Shown: positions 55,020 through 63,958 of the stretch, one piece after another | Numbering within the stretch: position 1 is the stretch's first letter | How the letters are laid out: every line of letters begins with the position of its first letter | Source of the DNA: Verrucomicrobiales bacterium | GTDB lineage: Bacteria; Verrucomicrobiota; Verrucomicrobiia; Limisphaerales; J093 | DNA: 64,000 bases | NCBI GenBank assembly: GCA_015075445.1 | Contig: JABTUJ010000021.1 | Location: 62,001-126,000 of the forward strand | Direction of reading: 5' to 3' | Translations under genes and position numbers: made by a program | The notes under the pieces: generated by a model | Seen by the model: the letters and a program-made list of their open reading frames with translations, nothing else | Database searches by the model: none | Told to the model about the DNA's origin: nothing

Positions 55020-58000
55020 TCAGCCTCCGCCGACGCGGGCGAGGTCACGGGCGTTCTCCTCGAAGGCGGCCATCCAGGCGTCGTCGCCGCTGAGGCCGGA
55101 GTCCTTGACGCGCCGGAAAGCCTGGAGGACGCGCTTGTAGTCCTTGGGAAGGACCTTGACGAACTTGGGAACGTAATCCTCCCAGAGGACCAGCATCTTG
55201 AGGGCCCGCTGGCTGCGGGTGAGTTCGGCGTGGCGCTGGATCATGGCGCGGACCGTCTCGATCTCCTCAGGGTCGGCGAGCTTCTCGAGGCCGACCATCT
55301 GGAGGTTGCAGCGCTTGGGAAAATCGCCGGTCTCATCGAGCACGTACGCCAGCCCGCCGGACATGCCCGCGGCGAAGTTGCGGCCGGCCGGGCCGAGCAC
55401 CACGACGGTGCCGCCGGTCATGTACTCGCAGCCGTGATCACCGACGGCCTCGACCACTGCGTTCAGACCGCTGTTGCGGACGCAGAAGCGTTCCCCGGCC
55501 ATCCCGCGGATGTAGGCCTCACCGGCGGTCGCGCCGTAGAAGGCGACGTTGCCGATGATGATGTTCTCGCCCGGATCGAAGGTCGAGCCGGCCGGGGGGA
55601 AGACGATGATCTTGCCGCCGGACAGGCCTTTGCCGACGTAGTCGTTGGCGTCGCCTTCGAGCAGGAACGTCATGCCGGGCGGCAGGAACGCGCCGAAGCT
55701 CTGGCCGGCCGATCCTTTGAAGTGCAGGCGGATCGTGTCGTCCGGCAGACCGGCCGGGCCGTGGCGCCGGGTGATCTCGCTGCCCGTGATCGTGCCCACG
55801 ACGCGATGCACGTTCCGGATCGGGAGTTCGTGGCGGACCTTCTGTTTGGACTCGATTGCCGGACGACAGAGGTCGAGCAGGACGGTCTTGTCGAGGGAGG
55901 CCGCGAGGCCGTGGTCCTGCGGGATCTGGCAGTAACGGCCCACGCTGGGCGGGACTTCCGGCTGGTAAAGGACGTTGTAGAAGTCGAGGCCGCGCGCCTT
56001 CCAGTGGTCGACGGCGCGGCGGGGTTCGAGCGCGTCGGTGCGACCGACCATCTCGTTGACGGTGCGGAAGCCGAGCCGGGCCATGAGCTCCCGCGCTTCC
56101 TGGGCGATGAACCGCATCAGGTTCACCACGTGCTCGGGGCGGCCCAGGAAGTTCTTCCGGAGCTGGGGATTCTGGGTGGCGACACCGACGGGGCACGTGT
56201 TGAGGTGGCAGACGCGCATCATGATGCAGCCCAGGGCGACGAGCGGCGCGGTGGCAAAACCGAACTCCTCGGCACCCAGCAGGGCGGCAATGACGACGTC
56301 CCGGCCGGTCTTGAGCTGGCCGTCGGTCTCCACCACGATGCGGCTGCGGAGGTTGTTGAGGACGAGCGTCTGGTGGGTCTCCGCCAGGCCCAGTTCCCAG
56401 GGCAGACCCGCGTGCTTGATGCTCGTCTGCGGCGAGGCGCCCGTGCCGCCGTCGTGGCCGCTGATGAGGACGACATCGGCGTGGGCCTTGGCCACACCGG
56501 CGGCGACCGTGCCGACGCCGACTTCAGCGACGAGCTTGACGCTGATGCGGGCGCGTTCGTTGGCGTTCTTGAGGTCGTGGATCAGTTCGGCCAGGTCTTC
56601 GATCGAGTAGATGTCGTGGTGGGGCGGCGGGGAAATGAGGCCGACACCCGGGGTGGCATGACGGACTTTCGCAATCCACGGGTAAACCTTGGCGCCGGGC
56701 AACTGGCCGCCCTCCCCCGGCTTGGCGCCCTGGGCCATCTTGATCTGCAGCTCGCGCGCGTTGACCAGGTAGTTGCTGGTGACACCGAACCGGCCCGACG
56801 CGACCTGTTTGATCGCGGAATTCTTCGAGTCGCCGTGTTCGTTGGACCAGACGTAGCGCTCGGGGTCTTCGCCGCCCTCGCCGGTGTTGCTCCGGCCGCC
56901 GATGCGGTTCATGGCAATGGCGAGGGTCTCGTGGGCCTCCTGGCTGATCGAGCCGTAGCTCATGGCCCCGGACTTGAAGCGCTTGAGGATGGCCTCGACG
57001 GGCTCGACTTCGTCGAGAGGGACGGGCGTGCGGGGCTTGAAGTCGAGGAGGCCGCGGAGGGTGCAGAGCCCGGCGGCCTGCTGGTTCACGGCGGCGGCGT
57101 AGTCCTGGTAAAGCTCGTAGCGCCCGCTGCGCACGGCCTGCTGCAGCTTGTGGATCGTGTCCGGGTTGAACAGGTGGACCTCGCCGTCCTGACGCCACTG
57201 GTATTGCCCGCCGGGATCGAGGACCTGGCCGTTGACGGGCCGCTCGGCAAAGGCATGGCGGTGCCGGGCGAGCACTTCCTCGGCGATGACATCCAGGCGG
57301 ACGCCTTCCACGCGGGACGGGGTCCAGGTGAAGTACTTGTCGATGACGGAGTGGTGGAGCCCGACGGCCTCGAAGATCTGGGCGCCCCGATAGCTCTGGA
57401 TGGTCGAGATGCCCATCTTCGAGCAGACCTTGACGACGCCTTTGACGACGGCCTTGACGTAGTTCTTGCAGGCGGTCTTGTGGTCCACGCCCGGGAGGAG
57501 GCCCTGGCGGATCATGTCGTCGAGCGTCTCGAAGGCGAGGTAGGGATTGATGGCGCTGCAACCGTAGCCAATCAGGAGGGAGAAGTGATGGACCTCGCGC
57601 GGTTCGCCGGATTCGAGGACGAGCCCCACCCGGGTGCGTTTGCCGGTGTGGATGAGGTGGTGGTGGAGACCCGAGACCACGAGCAGGGCCGGGATCGGCG
57701 CGTTCTCGGTGTCGATGCCGCGGTCCGAGAGGATGAGGATGTTCACGCCTTCCTCGAGGGCGCGATCGGCCTTGGCGTAGAGGGCGTCCATGGCCTTCTC
57801 GAGGCCGAGCGGACCCTCGGCGGGGTTGAACAGGATCGGGAGGGTGACCGACTTGAAATCGCCCTGGGTGACATGGCGCAGCTTGGCCAGTTCCTCGTTG
57901 GTGAGGATGGGTGCCTTGAGCTTGATGAGATGGCAGCTCTCGGGGGTGGGGTCGAGTAGGTTGCGTTCGGAGCCGGTGCAGGTCTCGGTGGCGGTGACGA

Positions 58001-59675
58001 TCTCCTCGCGGATGCAGTCGATGGGCGGGTTGGTGACCTGGGCGAAGAGTTGCTTGAAATAGTTGTAGAGCGGCTGCGGCCGGCGGGACAGGACTGCGAG
58101 GGGGGCGTCGTTGCCCATTGAACCGACGGCCTCGACACCGTCGCGGGCCATGGGGAGCAGCAGGAGGCGGAGGTCCTCGAAGGTGTAGCCGAAGGCCTGC
58201 TGGCGCTGCACCACCGTGCGGTGGTCGGGTTCCGGCACGCTCGGGGGATCCGGGAGGTGGGCGAGTTCGACCAGGTGCTTGTTCAGCCACTGGCGATACG
58301 GGTGAGCGGACGTGATCTGGTGCTTGATTTCCTCGTCGGAGATGATGCGGCCCTCCTCCGTATCAATCAGGAACATGCGCCCCGGCTGGAGGCGGCCCTT
58401 GGTCAGGATGCGGTCCGGCGCGATGTCGAGGACGCCCACCTCGGAGGCCATGACGACCAGGTCGTCCTTGGTGACGTAATAGCGGGAGGGGCGGAGGCCG
58501 TTGCGATCGAGGACCGCGCCGATGCGAACGCCGTCAGTGAAGGCGATGGAGGCGGGTCCGTCCCAAGGTTCCATCAGGCAGGAGTGGTACTCGTAGAAGG
58601 CCCGGCGCTCGTCGCTCATGGATTCGTGGTTCTGCCACGGCTCCGGGATCATCATCATGATGGCGTGGGGGAGCGACCGGCCGGCGAGGACGAGGAGCTC
58701 GAGGCAGTTGTCGAACATGGCGGAATCGCTGCCGTTGGTATTGATGATGGGCAGGATCTGCTTGATGTCATCGCCGAAGCGGTCGGAGGCGAACATGGCC
58801 TGGCGGGCGTGCATCCAGTTGATGTTGCCGCGCAGGGTGTTGATCTCGCCGTTGTGGGCGGCGTAGCGGTAGGGGTGGCCGCGTTCCCAGCTCGGAAAGG
58901 TGTTGGTGCTGAAGCGGGAATGCACCAGCGCGAGGGCACTCTCGAGGTCGGGGTCGCCCAGGTCCGGATAGTACAGGGGCAACTGGTCGGGCATGAGCAT
59001 GCCTTTGTAGCAAAGGGTCTTGTAGGACATGCTCGCGCTGTACCAGTAATGGCTGCCCTGAAGTCCGGAGTTGCGGATCTCGGTCACGGCGCGCTTGCGG
59101 ATGAGGTAGAGCTTCCGCTCGAAGGCGAGGTCCTCGGCGATGTTGGGGTTGCGGCGGATGAAGACCTGCCGCATGTACGGTTCGCTGGCGCGCGCGGTCT
59201 GGCCGATCATCGAGTTGTCTGTGGGCACCGTGCGCCAGCCCAGGACTTCCTGCCCTTCTTCCGCGACGATCACCTCGAAGAGGCGCTCGCAGTTCTTGCG
59301 CTGGGCCGGGTCGGGAGGGAGGAAGATCATTCCGACGCCGTACTGGCGGGGCGGAGGGAGGTCGACACCGATCTGGCCGGCGACCTTGCGGAGGTACTTG
59401 TCCGGGACCTGGATGAGGATGCCGGCGCAGTCGCCGGTGTTGGCTTCCGAGACGCAGGCGCCGCGGTGGGTGAGGTTGAGGAGCACCTCGAGGCCTTGGC
59501 GGACGATGGCATGAGCCGGGCGGCCTTTGACGTGAACGACGAAACCGACGCCGCAGGAGTCGTGCTCGAACCACGGATCGTACAGGCCCTGCCGGGGTGG
59601 CGGGCCAAGCCGGGGAACGGGGGCAGCACCGGGAGGGCTGCCCGGAGGGGGCGGGCTTGCTTTGCGCGTTGGCAT
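55020..59675 (-). CDS. gltB: Glutamate synthase large subunit
   Basis: 1551 residues from ATG 59675 (a GTG two codons earlier has no better site). Converts glutamine and 2-oxoglutarate to glutamate. N-terminal Ntn amidotransferase with nucleophile Cys in EHDSCGVGFVVH (about 41, after a ~40-residue Pro-rich lead that would be cleaved), FMN domain with SGHDGGTGASP, [3Fe-4S] cysteines CIMMRVCHLNTCPVGVAT, and the C-terminal beta-helix with Gly-rich turns (GGTVVVLGPAGRNFAAGMSG). No break in 4.6 kb. Confidence 0.97.
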   Translation of the reverse strand: MPTRKASPPPPGSPPGAAPVPRLGPPPRQGLYDPWFEHDSCGVGFVVHVKGRPAHAIVRQGLEVLLNLTHRGACVSEANTGDCAGILIQVPDKYLRKVAGQIGVDLPPPRQYGVGMIFLPPDPAQRKNCERLFEVIVAEEGQEVLGWRTVPTDNSMIGQTARASEPYMRQVFIRRNPNIAEDLAFERKLYLIRKRAVTEIRNSGLQGSHYWYSASMSYKTLCYKGMLMPDQLPLYYPDLGDPDLESALALVHSRFSTNTFPSWERGHPYRYAAHNGEINTLRGNINWMHARQAMFASDRFGDDIKQILPIINTNGSDSAMFDNCLELLVLAGRSLPHAIMMMIPEPWQNHESMSDERRAFYEYHSCLMEPWDGPASIAFTDGVRIGAVLDRNGLRPSRYYVTKDDLVVMASEVGVLDIAPDRILTKGRLQPGRMFLIDTEEGRIISDEEIKHQITSAHPYRQWLNKHLVELAHLPDPPSVPEPDHRTVVQRQQAFGYTFEDLRLLLLPMARDGVEAVGSMGNDAPLAVLSRRPQPLYNYFKQLFAQVTNPPIDCIREEIVTATETCTGSERNLLDPTPESCHLIKLKAPILTNEELAKLRHVTQGDFKSVTLPILFNPAEGPLGLEKAMDALYAKADRALEEGVNILILSDRGIDTENAPIPALLVVSGLHHHLIHTGKRTRVGLVLESGEPREVHHFSLLIGYGCSAINPYLAFETLDDMIRQGLLPGVDHKTACKNYVKAVVKGVVKVCSKMGISTIQSYRGAQIFEAVGLHHSVIDKYFTWTPSRVEGVRLDVIAEEVLARHRHAFAERPVNGQVLDPGGQYQWRQDGEVHLFNPDTIHKLQQAVRSGRYELYQDYAAAVNQQAAGLCTLRGLLDFKPRTPVPLDEVEPVEAILKRFKSGAMSYGSISQEAHETLAIAMNRIGGRSNTGEGGEDPERYVWSNEHGDSKNSAIKQVASGRFGVTSNYLVNARELQIKMAQGAKPGEGGQLPGAKVYPWIAKVRHATPGVGLISPPPHHDIYSIEDLAELIHDLKNANERARISVKLVAEVGVGTVAAGVAKAHADVVLISGHDGGTGASPQTSIKHAGLPWELGLAETHQTLVLNNLRSRIVVETDGQLKTGRDVVIAALLGAEEFGFATAPLVALGCIMMRVCHLNTCPVGVATQNPQLRKNFLGRPEHVVNLMRFIAQEARELMARLGFRTVNEMVGRTDALEPRRAVDHWKARGLDFYNVLYQPEVPPSVGRYCQIPQDHGLAASLDKTVLLDLCRPAIESKQKVRHELPIRNVHRVVGTITGSEITRRHGPAGLPDDTIRLHFKGSAGQSFGAFLPPGMTFLLEGDANDYVGKGLSGGKIIVFPPAGSTFDPGENIIIGNVAFYGATAGEAYIRGMAGERFCVRNSGLNAVVEAVGDHGCEYMTGGTVVVLGPAGRNFAAGMSGGLAYVLDETGDFPKRCNLQMVGLEKLADPEEIETVRAMIQRHAELTRSQRALKMLVLWEDYVPKFVKVLPKDYKRVLQAFRRVKDSGLSGDDAWMAAFEENARDLARVGGG

Positions 59676-59811
59676 GTTCACCTGGAGTCCACGTCCAAAA
59701 GTTCGAGATTAATAACCAGAAGCAGGCGGGCATGCAACTGGTCATTCGCGGGGCGGACCCCCGGCGTTGCCGGCGGGGCCCAACGTCGCTACGCTGCTCG
59801 CCGTGATCAGC

Positions 59812-60060
59812 ATGGCAGGCCTCTGGGGCATCGGACTGGTGCTGGGCTGGCTCACGCATCGATTGTGTGAGATCGGCTTGGGGACCTGGCGCCGGGTGCT
59901 GGCGCTGGGGGGGTGGCTGGCCCTGGCCCTGGCCGGGGTGTGGGCCATCGAGGGACCGGGAACCCTCACGATGGCGCTGGCCGGCATGGCGGGCGCGGGA
60001 TTTCGGGGAGCGATGCTTGAGTGGGTGAAACGACTCGAACCGAAAGGAACTCAGGAATGA
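59812..60060 (+). CDS. Small membrane protein
   Basis: 82 residues with two or three hydrophobic segments: GLWGIGLVLGWLTHRLC, VLALGGWLALALAGVWAI and MALAGMAGAGF. No recognised family. ATG 59812; GTG 59803 is also possible. Divergent from gltB. Its stop overlaps the next gene by 4 bases (ATGA), so the two membrane proteins are coupled. Confidence 0.7.
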   Translation: MAGLWGIGLVLGWLTHRLCEIGLGTWRRVLALGGWLALALAGVWAIEGPGTLTMALAGMAGAGFRGAMLEWVKRLEPKGTQE

Positions 60061-60509
60061 CAACGTTACTCGCAGCGGCCGGGACGCCACCCCTCGCCTG
60101 GGGGGCCAGGCCCGTGATGTTGCTCGGCGCGGGGGCCTTCGGCCTGGTGATCGGGTGGTACGTGTACTACGTGAACCGGTACCGGAAGGAAGACGTGCGG
60201 CTGAGCGATCTCGTGACGTTGGTCGGCACCATCGGTGGCGGGGCGGTGCTCTCGCTCTTCGAGGCGCGCTCGGAGCTGTTCGGCGCCTACGGCATCGGGC
60301 TGGCGCTGGGGTTCTTCGGGTACTTCGCGACCCTGGTTCTCCTGGTGCGGACGTCGATGCGGACCACGCAAAATTTCACTTGGGAATGGTTTCTGGACGG
60401 GCGACGCAAGGACCCGCCGCCGGGCGTGAGCTGTGGCGGCCCGCGTCCGATGACCGCACCCGGCGCCGGCGTGGGCGGGAGCCAGGCAACCCCACCCCTC
60501 CGCAGTTGA
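60057..60509 (+). CDS. Membrane protein, coupled to the previous gene
   Basis: 150 residues with three likely helices: VMLLGAGAFGLVIGWYVYYV, LVTLVGTIGGGAVLSLFEA and GLALGFFGYFATLVLLV. Ends in a Pro/Gly-rich tail. AAAGGAACTCAGG ahead of the ATG is a reasonable ribosome site. Small-protein pairs of this type sometimes behave like holins, but nothing here proves that. Confidence 0.72.
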   Translation: MTTLLAAAGTPPLAWGARPVMLLGAGAFGLVIGWYVYYVNRYRKEDVRLSDLVTLVGTIGGGAVLSLFEARSELFGAYGIGLALGFFGYFATLVLLVRTSMRTTQNFTWEWFLDGRRKDPPPGVSCGGPRPMTAPGAGVGGSQATPPLRS

Positions 60510-60536
60510 CCTCTCCCCGGCTTCCCCCCCTCCCCA

Positions 60537-60687
60537 TTGGGGTCGCATCTTAACATTTAACATTTCGGCTGTCTCCGCGGGCCTGCCCAGGCCTGCCCGG
60601 TAGTCGGCGGAGCCGCGGCTCGGGCGGGAGCCTACACGCGTAAGGTCCCCGTTCCGGCGAATGTTAAATGTTAAGATGCGACCCCAA
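60537..60687. repeat. MITE-like element with 28-bp perfect inverted ends
   Basis: The left end at 60537-60564 starts TTGGGGTCGCATCTTAAC and is repeated exactly as reverse complement at 60660-60687. The 95 bases between have no coding frame and hold several short GC-rich inversions. No target duplication can be judged. It lies 69 bases after the previous stop and 64 before the hypD start, so it occupies the hypD leader. Confidence 0.85.
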
Positions 60688-60750
60688 GGAGGAGGGAGGT
60701 GGGCGGGGCTTGACGGTTCCGGCTGCCTCATCAACGGTAGGGCGCCTGAG

Positions 60751-61842
60751 ATGAAGTTCGTGGATGAATACCGGGATGCGGCACGGGCCGAGGAATGCGC
60801 GCAAGCCATCGCGCGCGGGGTGACCCGTCCGTGGACGCTCATGGAAATCTGCGGCGGCCAGACCCACGCGATCGTCCGGTTCGGCATCGATGAGCTGCTG
60901 CCGCCCACCATCACCCTCGTCCACGGCCCCGGGTGCCCGGTCTGCGTCACCCCCCTCGAACTCATCGACAAGGCCATTGCGATCGCGTCCCGACCCGAGG
61001 TGACGTTCTGCTCGTTCGGGGACATGCTCCGCGTGCCGGGAAGCCGGCAGGACCTGCTGACGGTGAAGGCGAAGGGAGGGGACGTGCGGATCGTTTACTC
61101 GCCCCTTGATGCCGTGAAGCTCGCCCGCGCACGGCCGGACCGGCAGGTGGTGTTCTTTGCGGTGGGATTCGAGACCACCGCGCCGGCCAACGCCCATGCC
61201 GTGTTCCAGGCTCACGCGGAAGGCCTGCGCAACTTCTCCCTGCTGGTCTCGCACGTGCTGGTGCCGCCGGCGATGGAAGCCATCCTCGGCTCTCCGTCGA
61301 ACCGGGTGCAGGGCTTCCTCACCGCGGGGCACGTCTGCATGGTGATGGGCTTTGCGGATTACGAGCCGCTGGCTGCCAGGTATCGTGTGCCGATGGTGGT
61401 CACCGGCTTCGAGCCGCTCGACTTGCTGCGGGGGATTCACCTGTGCCTCAACCAGCTCGAGACCGGCCGGGCGGACGTCGAGAACGCCTATGGCCGGACG
61501 GTGCGCCGCGAAGGCAATCCGGGCGCGCGGGCCCTCCTGCAAAAGGTGTTTCGTGTCGTGGACCGGAAATGGCGCGGGGTGGGTATGATCCCGCAGAGCG
61601 GCTGGGCATTGCGCGAGGAGTTTGCGGCCTACGACGCCGAGCAACGATTCGGGGTGGCGGACTATGTCGCGGAGGAATCGAGCGAGTGCCTCAGCGGGTT
61701 GGTGCTGCAAGGGGTGAAGAAGCCGCCCGAGTGCCCTGCCTTCGGGACGCGCTGCACCCCCGACCATCCGCTGGGCGCGACCATGGTATCGAACGAGGGC
61801 GCCTGCGCCGCGTACTACCGGTACCGGAGGAGGGGCGCGTGA
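60751..61842 (+). CDS. hypD: Hydrogenase maturation factor HypD
   Basis: 363 residues, intact. Iron-sulfur scaffold on which the Fe(CN)2CO group of NiFe hydrogenases is built. Conserved parts: EICGGQTHAI, HGPGCPVCVTP, FCSFGDMLRVPGS, FAVGFETTAP, and near the end ECLSG, KKPPECPAFGTRC and ATMVSNEGACAAYY for the [4Fe-4S]. Start MKFVDEYRDAA is the family start; an upstream in-frame codon at 60661 would read through the MITE arm. Followed by the heptamer region, then hypE. Confidence 0.97.
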   Translation: MKFVDEYRDAARAEECAQAIARGVTRPWTLMEICGGQTHAIVRFGIDELLPPTITLVHGPGCPVCVTPLELIDKAIAIASRPEVTFCSFGDMLRVPGSRQDLLTVKAKGGDVRIVYSPLDAVKLARARPDRQVVFFAVGFETTAPANAHAVFQAHAEGLRNFSLLVSHVLVPPAMEAILGSPSNRVQGFLTAGHVCMVMGFADYEPLAARYRVPMVVTGFEPLDLLRGIHLCLNQLETGRADVENAYGRTVRREGNPGARALLQKVFRVVDRKWRGVGMIPQSGWALREEFAAYDAEQRFGVADYVAEESSECLSGLVLQGVKKPPECPAFGTRCTPDHPLGATMVSNEGACAAYYRYRRRGA

Positions 61843-62080
61843 AAGTCCGAAGGGCGAAAGTCGAAGTTCGAAGGGCGGAGGAGAAGTTCGAAGGGCCAAG
61901 AGAAAGTCCGAAGGGCGAAAGCCGAAGGGCGAAGGGCGGAGGAGAAGTTCGAAGGGCGAAAGTCGAAGTTCGAAGGGCCAAGGGAAAGTTCGAAGGGCGA
62001 AAGCCGAAGGGCGAAGGGCGGAGGAGAAGTTCGAAGACCAGGCAGAAAGTCGAAGTCGAAGGGGCGAAAGTCCGCTGGGC
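61843..62080. repeat. Heptamer-periodic array, plus orientation
   Basis: Long run of seven-base words of the kind GAAAGTC, GAAGTTC, GAAGGGC, GAAAGCC, interrupted by longer words (GGAGGAGAAGTTC, CAAGGGAAAGTTC). Order repeats roughly every 100 bases. No gene; the frames are open only because 7-mers of this content lack stops. Confidence 0.88.
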
Positions 62081-62149
62081 GAGCCGAGATTCAGTACAGG
62101 ATCAAAGTCCGCGCACCAGCGCCTCGCCCGGGACTCTGCCTTGGGACTT

Positions 62150-62300
62150 CACCTCCGCCTTCGGACTCGTCCTTGGAACTGGACTTTCCTCCGCCCTGGA
62201 CTTCGACTTTCGCCCTTCGAACTTCACCCTCAGCCATCGGACCTCGCCGCCGGAACTCGGACCCTATCCTCCATAGACGACTTTCGCCCTCGGACTTCCT
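62150..62300. repeat. Heptamer-periodic array, inverted orientation
   Basis: Complementary words GACTTTC, GCCCTTC, GAACTTC run the other way, less regular, before the hypE start. Together with the first array they give a large inverted arrangement in the hypD-hypE gap. 62081-62149 has nothing I can support. Confidence 0.75.
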
Positions 62301-62307
62301 GAACCTC

Positions 62308-63351
62308 ATGCCTAACTGTCCTGAATTCGCGCTGCACTGTCCGCTGCCGGTCGTGGACCACGAGGTCGTCCAGATGGCGCATGGGGGAGGCGGCCGGCTA
62401 ATGCAGCAATTGCTCGAGCGCATCTTCTTCCGGGCGTTCGACGACCCGGCGCTGGGCGAGCGGCACGACGGGGCGCGACTCGAGGTGGGCGGGGTGCGGC
62501 TCGCGTTCACCACGGACTCGTATGTGGTGAGGCCCCTGTTCTTTCCGGGCGGCGACATCGGGTCGCTGGCCGTGAACGGCACGGTCAACGACCTGGCCAT
62601 GTGCGGGGCGCGTCCGCGCTGGCTCAGCGCCGGTTTCATCATCGAGGAAGGTCTGCCGATCGAGACGCTTGAGCGGGTGGCGGCGTCCATGCGAGTGGCC
62701 GCGGCGGCCGCGGGGGTGGCGTTGGTGACGGGCGACACGAAGGTGGTGGACAAGGGGAAGGGCGACGGCCTGTTCATCAACACGGCGGGCATCGGGGTCA
62801 TCGAACACGAGCGGGTGATCACGCCGCGGTCGGTGCGACCCGGGGACGCGGTGTTGGTGAGCGGGGAACCGACCGGCAACATCGCCATCATGTCGGTGCG
62901 GGAAGGGCTGGAATTTGAGGGCGCGATCACGAGCGACTGTGCCCCGCTACATGGTTTGGTGCAGGCGCTGCTGGGAGGGGGGGTGGCGGTGCATTGTCTG
63001 CGCGACCTGACGCGGGGAGGTCTGGCGGCCGCGCTGAACGAGATTGCCGGGCGGGCGGGTGAGCTACATCACGGGAAGGCGGTGCTGGCTGAGGAGACCG
63101 TTCTGGGCGTGAGATTCTCGGGATGGACCCGCTGTATGTGCGCCAACGAGGGTCGGCTGGTGGCCTTTGTGGCGGCGGAAGACGCTGCGCGGGCCCTGGC
63201 GTTGGTGCGCGGCCGGCCGGAAGGCGCCGGGGCGGCGCTCATCGGGGGCGTGGGGGGTGAAGCGCCGGGGCTGGTGACCCTCGAAAGTGTCATTGGGGTG
63301 AAACGTGTGCTGGACCTGCTGAGTGGCGAGCAGTTGCCCCGCATCTGCTGA
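62308..63351 (+). CDS. hypE: Hydrogenase maturation factor HypE
   Basis: 347 residues. PurM-like ATPase that dehydrates the carbamoyl group on its C-terminal Cys to make cyanide. Start MPNCPEFALHCP; AHGGGGRLMQQLL near the start, FTTDSYVVRPLFFPGGDIG and MCGARPRWLSAGF (ATP site), LRDLTRGGLAAALNEIA later, and the diagnostic end PRIC. One stretch, GVRFSGWTRCMCANEG, reads wrongly, but a shifted frame gives ILGMDPLYV, so two compensating indels around 63110-63140 are likely. Confidence 0.96.
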   Translation: MPNCPEFALHCPLPVVDHEVVQMAHGGGGRLMQQLLERIFFRAFDDPALGERHDGARLEVGGVRLAFTTDSYVVRPLFFPGGDIGSLAVNGTVNDLAMCGARPRWLSAGFIIEEGLPIETLERVAASMRVAAAAAGVALVTGDTKVVDKGKGDGLFINTAGIGVIEHERVITPRSVRPGDAVLVSGEPTGNIAIMSVREGLEFEGAITSDCAPLHGLVQALLGGGVAVHCLRDLTRGGLAAALNEIAGRAGELHHGKAVLAEETVLGVRFSGWTRCMCANEGRLVAFVAAEDAARALALVRGRPEGAGAALIGGVGGEAPGLVTLESVIGVKRVLDLLSGEQLPRIC

Positions 63352-63496
63352 AGCGGGGCAAAATCGGTAAAGAAGCAGCCAACGCCGGGTGAGCCGCGGC
63401 CCGGGGGGTGCGGCAGGTTCGCGGTGGAATCGGTTGCGGCGCAGTGACGCAACGCTCAACTTGAACCCGCGGGTGGCGGTACCGCCCGATCTTGCC

Positions 63497-63958
63497 ATGG
63501 AAGACTTGACGAAGCTGATTGCCGGCCACGCCTTTTTGAAGGGACTGGAGCCGGAGCATGTGGAGTTGTTGAAAGCCGACGCGCGGCTGACGCGTTTTGC
63601 GGCGGGGGTGGGGATTGCGCGGGAGGGCGACGAGGCGAACCGGTTTTACCTGTTGCTGACGGGCGAAGTGGCGCTCGAGGCGTTGATTCCCGGACGGGGG
63701 CAAGTGGGTTTCCAGACCGTGGGGACCGGCGATGCGCTCGGTTGGTCGTGGCTGTTGCCGCCTTACCGCTGGCATTTCACGGCGCGCGCGGCGACGGACG
63801 TCGAGGCTCTGGAGTGGGACACGGCGACGCTGCGGGTGGTGGCGGAGAAGCATCCGCGCTTCGGCTATGAACTGTCGCGCCGCCTGACGCAACTGCTGCT
63901 GGCGCGGCTCCAGGCCACGCACAGTCAGTTGGTGGAGTTCTATGGGCCGGGCAATTGA
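63497..63958 (+). CDS. Cyclic-nucleotide-binding-domain protein
   Basis: 153 residues, only a CNB/CRP-type beta-barrel with flanking helices (FLKGLEPEHVELLKADARL, IAREGDEANRFYLLLTGEVAL); no DNA-binding domain. In several phyla a stand-alone CNB gene begins the operon of a NAD(P)-linked group 3b/3d hydrogenase. With hypDE just upstream that is a fair inference for what follows beyond 64000. The bases to the window end show no other feature. Confidence 0.85.
   Translation: MEDLTKLIAGHAFLKGLEPEHVELLKADARLTRFAAGVGIAREGDEANRFYLLLTGEVALEALIPGRGQVGFQTVGTGDALGWSWLLPPYRWHFTARAATDVEALEWDTATLRVVAEKHPRFGYELSRRLTQLLLARLQATHSQLVEFYGPGN

Noticed and set aside
60057..60509. Phage holin pair
   Set aside because: Membrane topology alone is not enough; no endolysin or phage genes nearby.
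61443..62276. Long plus-strand frame through the hypD end and heptamer array
   Set aside because: Open only because the heptamers lack stop codons; it overlaps hypD in another frame.
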